Below, piece by piece: positions 6,688-14,248 of a DNA stretch of 38,715 nt. The notes beneath the pieces are model-generated. The model saw only the letters and a list, made by a program, of their open reading frames with translations. It was not told the DNA's origin and ran no database searches. The translations under genes were made by a program, and so were the position numbers. This DNA is from a virus. The stretch covers positions 1 to 38,715 of the IMG/VR virus record IMGVR_UViG_3300047325_000054, one strand, 5' to 3'. The number at the start of each line of letters is the position of its first letter. The first letter of the stretch is position 1.

Positions 6688-8984
6688 TGCCGACCGTCCC
6701 TACATCTGATGCCCTCAGCTACAACGGGGTAGGTTCTGCGCCCAGCGTGCAGGCGGCGCCGGCCGACTTTGGCGCGCAGATCGGGCAGGCAGAGCAGGGT
6801 GTAGGGCAGGATCTAAGCCGGGCGTCCGATACGCTTGGCGACGTGGCAATGCAGATGAAGCAGCGCCAACGCCTTATCGCGACGAACAATGCGACGAACG
6901 GTTTTCTCGCGGATACTCACACGATTACCTCGGGCGACCCAAACAATCCCAACGATCCCGGCTACTTTGGAAAGATGGGACAGCAGGCGGTCGATGGCCG
7001 GGCTCAGGCCTTTACCGCGCTCAACAATGCTTACCAGCAGCGCCTAAACAGCCTTCAAGGCGACCCCCTGGCCCAGGCTCAATTTGAGCAGGAAGGCAGG
7101 CGTTATCTGAACATGACGCAGGGCATGCTGGACCAGCACTATGAGCAGCAGAGCAAAGCGGCGTTGATCGGCAGTGCGCAATCCACGCAGCAGATCGCCC
7201 TTCAAGGCTTGGGCATCTATGCGCAAAACGAACCGGGCTGGCAGGCGCATTTCAAGACGCTCACAGAGGCGGCGCAGAACGAGGTGGCGGCCAAGGGCGG
7301 AACGGCCGTCGAGGCGCAGGCCGCGGTGCAGAACGTCACGGAGCTTGCCAAAGCGCAACGCGTGCAGACGCTGATCGGGCTGGGCGACCTGAACGGCGCT
7401 CAATCTTATCTTCAGGCCAATGCCCCTGACTTCAAGCCATCGACGCTGGAGTCGTTGAACAACATGCTCACGCCGAAGCTGCGGGCGCAGCAGGCGTCAA
7501 TGGCGGCCGGCAACGCGGTGTCGATGGCTGATGCCGGGTATAACGCCTATCTAACTGGGCGGCCCCCCGCGCAGCCTGGCGCGCCGTCCGCGGGCACGCC
7601 GGGCGTGAACGATATCAAGAACGCCATCTTCAACCAGGAGAGCGGCAGCAATCCGGCTTCGCCCACCAGCGTCAACGGCGCGGTCGGGCAGGCGCAGATC
7701 ATGCCGGCGACGTTCAAGCAGTTCGCGGCGCCGGGTGAGAGCATCACCAACCCTGCCGACAATGCGGCCGTGGGCCAGCGCATCATCGCGCACTATGCCG
7801 CACAGTATGGAAACGACCCGGCGCGCGTGGCCGTTGCCTACTTCTCGGGCCCTGGCAACGTGGCGCCGCCTGGCAGCCCCACGCCCTATGTGCAGGATGT
7901 GGCTGACGGTAACGGCAAGACCACTTCCTCCTATGTCTCGGACGTGCTCGGCCGCATGGGCGGCGTGAACGGCATCCAGAGCAAGGCGGATTACTACAAG
8001 GCAAATTACGCCGACATCATTGACCAGACCCGCCAGCAGGCGATGAAAGAGAACCCGAGCGACCCGCAGTTTGCGGACCTGGCCGTAGCGCGCACAGAGC
8101 AGCAGATCGGCGCCGTCATCCGGCAGCAGGATCTGTCCTACGCCGCGGATCGAGACACGGTGCTTCGCGCGACGAACGGCGACTTGCAGAAGGGCATCCA
8201 TCCGGCATCCGTGGCTGAGCTGGAGCAGATGGGGCCGACCGTGAGCGCGGCATGGGATCGGTTGCAGCAGAACCAGCCGGAGGTTGCTCACGACATCGCC
8301 ACGCGCCTGATGACCGAGAACGCCAAGGGGCAGGGCGACTCGCGGACCTACGGGCCGGCGTTCTACGACATCTTCAACCGGATCCACGCGCCGGACGGTG
8401 ATCCGAACAAGATCACGGACCCGTCGCAGGTATTTTCGCAAGTGGGCAACGGCCTCACGATGGCCGGTCTATCCAAGGTGCGGGAAGAGATTGCTTCCAA
8501 AGGCACACCGGACGGCGAGGCCGAAAGTGCCATGCGTTCTACATTCTTCAAGAACGCGCACGGGCAGATCAGCGGCACCGATGACGGGATGGGCCTGAAA
8601 GACCCGCAAGGCGAGTCGCAATACCTTCGCTTCATGGCGCAGGCATATCCGCAGATCGCGGCGCTAAAGGCGGAGGGCAAGACGCCGGCTCAGATATACA
8701 GCCCCGATTCACCGGATTACGTGGGCAAGGCCATTCCGGCGTTTAAGCGTTCGCTGGCGCAGCGGACGGCCGACATGATGAGCGCTAATGGGGACGTGAC
8801 GACGCAGCCGCCAGCGCAGCAGCCCGGCATTTTCTCGCGGATGTTCGGGGGCGAGGATGAGCCCGACCTTTCGAACCCTGCGGCTATCAAGGCGGCCTAT
8901 GCGGCTGGCAAGATCGACCGCGGCACCGCGATCAAGAAACTCACTGGCATGGCACCGCAGATGCAGCCTGCGCAGACGGAATAA
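6687..8984 (+). CDS. Ejection protein with lytic transglycosylase (SLT) domain
   Basis: A 765-residue protein with a helical Gln/Ala-rich N-terminal half and an SLT domain at about residues 307-415. E318 in NQESG is the predicted catalytic acid. It is followed by NGAVGQAQIMPAT and NPADNAAVGQRI, then a helix ending in AYFSGPGNV. Such domains cut peptidoglycan glycan strands with anhydro product formation. In podoviruses this activity sits in an ejected internal protein (T7 gp16) and opens a local hole in the wall for the DNA channel. Here the domain is on the shorter of the two large ejection proteins, equivalent by position to gp15. The C terminus (about 700-765) is charged and probably unstructured. 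Confidence 0.88.
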   Translation: MPTVPTSDALSYNGVGSAPSVQAAPADFGAQIGQAEQGVGQDLSRASDTLGDVAMQMKQRQRLIATNNATNGFLADTHTITSGDPNNPNDPGYFGKMGQQAVDGRAQAFTALNNAYQQRLNSLQGDPLAQAQFEQEGRRYLNMTQGMLDQHYEQQSKAALIGSAQSTQQIALQGLGIYAQNEPGWQAHFKTLTEAAQNEVAAKGGTAVEAQAAVQNVTELAKAQRVQTLIGLGDLNGAQSYLQANAPDFKPSTLESLNNMLTPKLRAQQASMAAGNAVSMADAGYNAYLTGRPPAQPGAPSAGTPGVNDIKNAIFNQESGSNPASPTSVNGAVGQAQIMPATFKQFAAPGESITNPADNAAVGQRIIAHYAAQYGNDPARVAVAYFSGPGNVAPPGSPTPYVQDVADGNGKTTSSYVSDVLGRMGGVNGIQSKADYYKANYADIIDQTRQQAMKENPSDPQFADLAVARTEQQIGAVIRQQDLSYAADRDTVLRATNGDLQKGIHPASVAELEQMGPTVSAAWDRLQQNQPEVAHDIATRLMTENAKGQGDSRTYGPAFYDIFNRIHAPDGDPNKITDPSQVFSQVGNGLTMAGLSKVREEIASKGTPDGEAESAMRSTFFKNAHGQISGTDDGMGLKDPQGESQYLRFMAQAYPQIAALKAEGKTPAQIYSPDSPDYVGKAIPAFKRSLAQRTADMMSANGDVTTQPPAQQPGIFSRMFGGEDEPDLSNPAAIKAAYAAGKIDRGTAIKKLTGMAPQMQPAQTE

Positions 8985-8987
8985 ATC

Positions 8988-11900
8988 ATGCCCGATGGAA
9001 TGAACCCGCAGGACGCAGATGCTTTTCTCGGCCCGGCGCCGGCCGCCAAAGGCATGTCGGCAGACGATGCCAACGCCTTCCTGGGGCCTATCTCGATCCC
9101 GGGCATGGGCACGTTTCTGCCGAAAGTGCCGAGCCCTGAACAAGACACCTTCCTCAAAAACACGTCGATCGGCCGTGTCATGTCTGCCTTTGGGCAGGGC
9201 GTCGAGAATGCCTGGGGCACAAGCGATCTCGGTCTGACGCCAGAGGCAGAAGGCGCGCTGAAAAAGGCAGGCGTTCTCCCTGACGTGGCAAAAGGGCAGG
9301 GTGGCATCCTTCGTGCGTTCAATGAGGGACTGATCCGGCCAGCAGCGGCGGCGCTTGATGCGGCGTTTCGTGTGCCTGGCGCGCTGTATTCCGGTGCGCA
9401 GGCGACGGGCATGCAGGTGGGTGCCGAGTTGGGTGCGCCTGAGCTAGCGCGTGACCTGGTGCAGTTTCCGGATGCGTTTGCAGGTTCGCCCAGTGCGCTG
9501 CATGCGCCGCATCCGATCGACCTGCCGGCCGCGCGCGAAATGGGCGCCATCGGTGAGCCAGAGAGCGCCTACATGGGCACCTCGGAGCCCGTAAACCCGG
9601 CGCCCGAAAATGCCGTGAAAGCAAACGTGCAATCCGAGGTGCAGGGTGAGCCTGTGCCGGCGGCGCCCGAACCCGCTGCGGCCGCACCTGAACCAGAGCC
9701 CGCTGCCCCAGCCGCCGAGCCCGCGCCGACCCCGGCGCAGGACGTGCACGGCCTAGCGCGGCAGATCGCGCCGGACACGTTCGACGAATACGATCAGCTT
9801 TCCGCCCATCAGGACAATCTTCGTCAGCAGATCACGGCGGCGCAGGCTGAGCTCCAAAAGAACTTCGAGGCGCAGGCGCCCGGAGCCGCCGAGATTGCCG
9901 ACCTTGAAGCGCGGATGCAGGACACCACGCCGCGCCTGGCCAAGAAGTATCAAGCCCGCCTGGATGAGCTGACGCCGGATCGCGATGCGTTTCTGGCCGA
10001 TGAAGATAAGCAGGCGATGCTGACCCGGGACACGCCCGAGATTGGTGCGCTCCGTCAACAGTTGCTTGAGACGGATTACCGGATGCGCGACTTGGCGCCC
10101 AATGTGACTGAGGCATATCGGCAGGCGGCGGAACAGATGCCGGCTGCGGATGAGCCGGCAATAGCGCCAGAAACAGAAACCGCCGCTCCCGTTGAGTCGG
10201 AAGCGGCGGGGGCTGGTACACCGGAAGCCCAGACGGCACCACAAGCCGCCGCGCCGGCGCAAGGCGAATTGGCACCCGTTGCCAACCCTGGTGAGCCGCC
10301 GCCGGTTGAAAAAGCGCCCGTGCGTCCGGTTGCCGATATCGCCGCGGACGTGTCGAAAAAGCTGCAAGCGGCCGGGCGCCCATTGGAAGAAGCGGACGCC
10401 GCTGGCCAGGTCACGAAGGCGCTGTGGGCAACCCGGGCTGATGCGTTTGGGGGCAAGAAGGGCACCGCGGAAGAAATGTATGCCCGCGAGGCGCCGGATA
10501 TTCGCGCCGGAAAGGAACGCGCACGCTCGCTGGAATTGGCGCAGTCCGATACTGTAAAGAAAGGCGGCGCGCAGGGCAAAATCCGTTTGACCGATGATGG
10601 CCGCAGCGTAATCACGCTGATGAAAACCGCCAACGCATCGACCTATCTGCACGAAATGGGCCACGACTGGCTTGAGCGCATGACGCGCGATGCCGCCGAT
10701 CCTGACGCGCCGCAGTCGATGCGCACGGATGCCAAGACGGTGCGGGGCTATCTCGGGCTGAATGATGGCGATGCGATCACGACGAAGGCCCATGAAAAGT
10801 TTGCCCGGTCATTCGAGCGGTATTTCATGGAGGGGCGCGCGCCATCCAAGGCACTGGCCGGCGTGTTTGCCAAGTTTAAGGACTGGCTCACGACGATCTA
10901 TCAGACCGTTGCCAAATTGAAGGCGCCGATTACGCCAGATATTCGGGACGTGTTTGACCGGATGCTGACCAATGAGCCGGATCGTCAGCCGTCGATCGTG
11001 CCGGAAACAGCCGCCGAGAGCGCGCAGGGTGAGTTGCCGGTCGAGCCGCCGGCCGCAAAGCCCACACCGCTCTATCCGAAGCTGCCCAAGCCGCCGATCA
11101 GCATAACGGGCTGGATCAGGAAGCTGGGCGGCGTGCGCGATGAAGGCGGCGAAATCGCGCAGATGCTGGACAAGCGGAAATTGCCCGGTTTGCTCAACAA
11201 GTCGGGCCTGAGCCTCGATGAAATGACCGAACGGCTTTGGAACGATGGGTATTTGCCCGAATTCCACACACGTCCGACAATTCAGGAAATGCTAGCGGTG
11301 CTTGAGGATGACATGAAAGGTCATTCGCCGCGGTTCTCCGAGTTCGACCATGAACAGGTCCAGGCGTATCAGGATGCGGTTGCGCATAACGAGGAAATTG
11401 AACGCCTCTCGCATAACCATGACATCGACACGACCGGCATGACGCGCGAACAATTCTTTGAGGAATTGTCCAAGAAGCTATCCGAGGAAAAGCAGGCCGA
11501 GGAAATCCGTTCCCAGGAAGAAGCGCACGAGGCTGCGTTTGGTGAGTTCGCATCCGAGTTGCGCGAGCATGAGGAAGCGCAGCACGGTTCTTGGGATAGC
11601 GACACGTTTTATGGTATCGACGGGCCGCGCACAGAGGCGGAGTTGGAGGCATCCTATGGACAGGAGAACGCTGCTCGATCAGCGGGACAAGGCGATGCGG
11701 GCGGTAGCGATGCCGGATCTTCCGCAGGATCTGCGGACGATGGCCAAGAAGGCAGCGGACCACGCGGACGTGGCGCTGGGGATGCAGGACGCCCAAGCGA
11801 AGCAGTCGAGCAATCCGCAGCAGGTGGTAAGCAGCCCGGGGATGGTGGTCCCGCAGGCGCCAATCGGCCTTACGGACGATCCGACACAACCCTGATGGAC

Positions 11901-14198
11901 AAGGCGGGCAATATCCGCCTGGACAACCTCAACCAGCCCGAGGACGTGAACGCGGTCATCCGCGAGGCTGCCGCAGCATCTGACGATCATTTGGCGGCGC
12001 GGCGCGGCGTAATCTCCGATCAGCAGGTGCTTGACCTGGCCGACGCGCTGGGCATGCAGGCGTCCGATTTGAATGCCCGTAAGATCGGCCAAGCCTTCAA
12101 CGCCGAGCAGGTGGTGGCGGCGCGCAAACTGCTGATCCAGTCCGCGCAAGCCGTGCGGGACGCCATGGCAAAGGCTGCCACGGGCTCGGATGCCGACGTG
12201 ATGGCCTATGCCGAGGCGGCCGACCGGCACCGCATGATCCAGGAGCAGGTTTCCGGCATCACGGCCGAGGCAGGGCGGGCGCTGCGAGCGTTCCGCGCCA
12301 TCGGGGAGGAGGGGCAGCAGACGAAGGCGCTGGGCGACTTCCTGCAAGCCTCTACCGGCAAGACGCTGTTCCAGATGCGCCGGGAAGCGCAGGCTGGCAT
12401 GCTCCTGGATACGCCAGAGCAGGTGTCCAAATTCATGCAGGACACGGCCAAGCCCACCTTTGGCGATATGGCGTTGGAATATTGGATCAATGGCCTGATT
12501 TCGGGGCCGGCCACCCATACGACCTACGCCATCGGTAACGCGCTGCTGGCTCTGTGGAAGGCGGTGCCCGAGACGGCGGTTGCGGCCGCAATCGGTAAGC
12601 TGCGCGGCGGCGCGGAGCGGGTCTATGCCGGCGAAGTGAATGCGCAGCTATATGGGCTGGTGAAGGGCCAGCGCGACGGTGTGAGAGCGGCGTGGAAAGC
12701 GGCCAAAAGCGGCCTGACATCGGAACTGCCCGGCGAAGGCGAGGCGGAGGCGCAGACCTCAATGCTGGCCGCTCAGCCGCGGCCTGGCGGCGCAATACCC
12801 GGCAAGCTGGGTGAGGTGATCCGGCTGCCGTCCCGCGGCGTGGCGACCATCCACAGCTACTTTCGCGCCATCGGCTACGAGCAGAGCATTGCGCAGCAGG
12901 CTTACCGCCAAGCGGCGGCGGAAGGGCTGGACGGCGACGCCTTTGCCGCCCGGGTGCAGCAACTCACCACCAACCCGCCTCCCGAGATGATGGAGGCAGC
13001 GCGGCAGGGTGCCACAGACCAAACCCTGATGAACCAGGGCGGTGAACTGACCCAGAAGGTGGGCGACCTGTTCGACCATCGGTTTGCAAGCCTGGGCGGC
13101 TTCCCAGCGCTGAAACTGATCGATCCGTTCGTCAAGATCGGCGCGAACGTCATGAGCCAAGCGCTCATGGAGCGGTCGCCGCTTGGTGTGCTGAACGCCG
13201 ATATCCGCGCAAACCTGATGGGCCGTAATGGGCCGATCGCACGCGACACGCAGATTGCCCGGATTGCGGTCGGCTCGGCATTGGGCGCGACCGCCATCGG
13301 GCTTGCTATGCAGGGCCTGATCACCGGCGCCGGGCCGTCTGACCCCAAAGAGGCCGCTGTATGGCGCTTGGCCGGCAACCAGCCTTACAGCGTGAAGATC
13401 GGCAGCACCTGGTATGCCTATCATCGCCTGGGGCCGCTCGCGATGATCGTGGGCGTTGCGGCCGACATGCACGACGTGGGCGCTGCCATGACCACGCACG
13501 AGGCCGGCCAGGTGGCGAACCTCGTTGTGAGCTCGCTTGCAAAGAGCCTGCTGGACGAGTCCTTCATGCGCGGGCCGTCCGAGTTGATCCAAGCCGTCGA
13601 GGATCCGGACCGCTACGGTGCGCGGTATGTGCGCAGCCAGTTGGCGACCCTGATCCCGTTCTCGACAGGCATGGCGCAGGTGGCGCGCGCCGCGGATCCT
13701 TACGCCCGCGAGGCGCGCACGACTTTGGACACGATCAGGGCCCGCCTACCCTTTGTCTCGCAGGGGTTGCTGCCGCGCCGCGATTTGTTCGGCAACGCGA
13801 TCCCGAACGCTGACGATCTGGGCGCCGCGGGGCTTACGTCCATCCAGGAGACGCGCGCTAAAAACGATCCTGTGAGCGCAGCCATGTTGCGGCTTGGGTA
13901 TTATCCCGCGCAGCCGGAGCGCAAGCTTGTCGGCGTGACGCTGAACGATCAGCAATACGACGACTATAGCCGCACGGCCGGCCGCATGGCGAAAATGCGT
14001 CTCGATGCGCTCGTGAACACGCCAGGCTTTTCAGCTTTGCCGGATGGCGTGCAAACGAAGACCGTGCAGGACATCTTCGCCAGTTCGCGGCGTGCGGCCG
14101 GTGAACTGATCAAGATGCAAAATCCGGCTATTATCCAGCAGGCCGTGGACAACAAGCGTGCGTTCATCACCCAGGGGCGGGCTGCCCTGACGCATTGA
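8988..14198 (+). CDS. Giant ejection/internal virion protein with zincin-like domain (polyvalent type)
   Basis: The 1736-residue frame occupies the T7 gp16 position. Residues 1-200 hold short repeats (DADAFLGP, DANAFLGP). Residues 215-470 are Ala/Pro/Glu-rich linkers around a coiled coil (about 260-390). H555-E-M-G-H559 is a zincin-type metal motif, with a following helix containing KFARSFERYF. After about 970 the C-terminal half has features of large polyvalent-protein domains: GNIRLDNLNQPEDV, LISGPATHTTYAIGNAL and a hydrophobic segment near residue 1430. Residues 890-970 are Gly/Ala/Asp-rich with poor third-position GC, exactly where a second gene lies in another frame; M970 (11895) follows that gene's stop as TGATG. 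So the C-terminal 767 residues could also be made separately. The product should be packaged and ejected with DNA. Confidence 0.82.
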   Translation: MPDGMNPQDADAFLGPAPAAKGMSADDANAFLGPISIPGMGTFLPKVPSPEQDTFLKNTSIGRVMSAFGQGVENAWGTSDLGLTPEAEGALKKAGVLPDVAKGQGGILRAFNEGLIRPAAAALDAAFRVPGALYSGAQATGMQVGAELGAPELARDLVQFPDAFAGSPSALHAPHPIDLPAAREMGAIGEPESAYMGTSEPVNPAPENAVKANVQSEVQGEPVPAAPEPAAAAPEPEPAAPAAEPAPTPAQDVHGLARQIAPDTFDEYDQLSAHQDNLRQQITAAQAELQKNFEAQAPGAAEIADLEARMQDTTPRLAKKYQARLDELTPDRDAFLADEDKQAMLTRDTPEIGALRQQLLETDYRMRDLAPNVTEAYRQAAEQMPAADEPAIAPETETAAPVESEAAGAGTPEAQTAPQAAAPAQGELAPVANPGEPPPVEKAPVRPVADIAADVSKKLQAAGRPLEEADAAGQVTKALWATRADAFGGKKGTAEEMYAREAPDIRAGKERARSLELAQSDTVKKGGAQGKIRLTDDGRSVITLMKTANASTYLHEMGHDWLERMTRDAADPDAPQSMRTDAKTVRGYLGLNDGDAITTKAHEKFARSFERYFMEGRAPSKALAGVFAKFKDWLTTIYQTVAKLKAPITPDIRDVFDRMLTNEPDRQPSIVPETAAESAQGELPVEPPAAKPTPLYPKLPKPPISITGWIRKLGGVRDEGGEIAQMLDKRKLPGLLNKSGLSLDEMTERLWNDGYLPEFHTRPTIQEMLAVLEDDMKGHSPRFSEFDHEQVQAYQDAVAHNEEIERLSHNHDIDTTGMTREQFFEELSKKLSEEKQAEEIRSQEEAHEAAFGEFASELREHEEAQHGSWDSDTFYGIDGPRTEAELEASYGQENAARSAGQGDAGGSDAGSSAGSADDGQEGSGPRGRGAGDAGRPSEAVEQSAAGGKQPGDGGPAGANRPYGRSDTTLMDKAGNIRLDNLNQPEDVNAVIREAAAASDDHLAARRGVISDQQVLDLADALGMQASDLNARKIGQAFNAEQVVAARKLLIQSAQAVRDAMAKAATGSDADVMAYAEAADRHRMIQEQVSGITAEAGRALRAFRAIGEEGQQTKALGDFLQASTGKTLFQMRREAQAGMLLDTPEQVSKFMQDTAKPTFGDMALEYWINGLISGPATHTTYAIGNALLALWKAVPETAVAAAIGKLRGGAERVYAGEVNAQLYGLVKGQRDGVRAAWKAAKSGLTSELPGEGEAEAQTSMLAAQPRPGGAIPGKLGEVIRLPSRGVATIHSYFRAIGYEQSIAQQAYRQAAAEGLDGDAFAARVQQLTTNPPPEMMEAARQGATDQTLMNQGGELTQKVGDLFDHRFASLGGFPALKLIDPFVKIGANVMSQALMERSPLGVLNADIRANLMGRNGPIARDTQIARIAVGSALGATAIGLAMQGLITGAGPSDPKEAAVWRLAGNQPYSVKIGSTWYAYHRLGPLAMIVGVAADMHDVGAAMTTHEAGQVANLVVSSLAKSLLDESFMRGPSELIQAVEDPDRYGARYVRSQLATLIPFSTGMAQVARAADPYAREARTTLDTIRARLPFVSQGLLPRRDLFGNAIPNADDLGAAGLTSIQETRAKNDPVSAAMLRLGYYPAQPERKLVGVTLNDQQYDDYSRTAGRMAKMRLDALVNTPGFSALPDGVQTKTVQDIFASSRRAAGELIKMQNPAIIQQAVDNKRAFITQGRAALTH
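11656..11895 (+). CDS. Nested 79-codon gene in another frame of the giant ejection gene
   Basis: ATG 11656 has an excellent Shine-Dalgarno (GGAGG at 11645-11649, 6-base spacing) and runs in the +1 frame to TGA 11893-11895, which overlaps ATG 11895 of the main frame. The protein begins MDRRTLLDQRDKAMRAVAMP and has a normal mixed composition with a helical, Asp/Ala/Lys-rich middle. Third codon positions here are mostly G or C, as in other genes of the window. The main frame over the same bases is a Gly/Ser/Ala/Asp string with many A/T third positions. This suggests that selection acts mainly on the nested frame. I do not recognise a family; a virion assembly or chaperone role is a guess from context. 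Confidence 0.65.
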   Translation: MDRRTLLDQRDKAMRAVAMPDLPQDLRTMAKKAADHADVALGMQDAQAKQSSNPQQVVSSPGMVVPQAPIGLTDDPTQP

Positions 14199-14214
14199 AT
14201 TCCTCATAATTTTT

Positions 14215-14244
14215 GGTCCCCTCTGCCGCGACAGGCAAGGGGCC
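14215..14244 (+). promoter_or_regulatory. Hairpin covering the tail-fibre ribosome binding site
   Basis: An inverted repeat pairs GG, CCCC-T and TGCC on the left with GGCA, A-GGGG and CC on the right. This makes about 11 base pairs with two single-base bulges and a 6-base loop (14228-14233). The right arm contains AAGGGG (14237-14242), the likely Shine-Dalgarno of the fibre ATG at 14249. No T-run follows, so it is not a standard terminator. It could reduce fibre translation or mark an RNA-processing point between the ejection and fibre genes. Confidence 0.5.
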
Positions 14245-14248
14245 GGAA

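Noticed and set aside
7551-8441. Minus-strand open frame of 296 codons
   Set aside because: Antisense to the SLT-domain gene, with Arg/Val/Leu-biased low-quality sequence and no Shine-Dalgarno; a compositional shadow.
9753-10793. Long open frame (346 codons) on the minus strand
   Set aside because: It lies wholly antisense to the giant ejection gene. Its Arg/Leu/Gly-rich product is typical of a shadow of GC-rich coding DNA, and it has no good start or neighbours on that strand.
12759-13592. Minus-strand open frame of 277 codons
   Set aside because: Antisense to the conserved polyvalent C-terminal half of the ejection protein, with no supporting motif.
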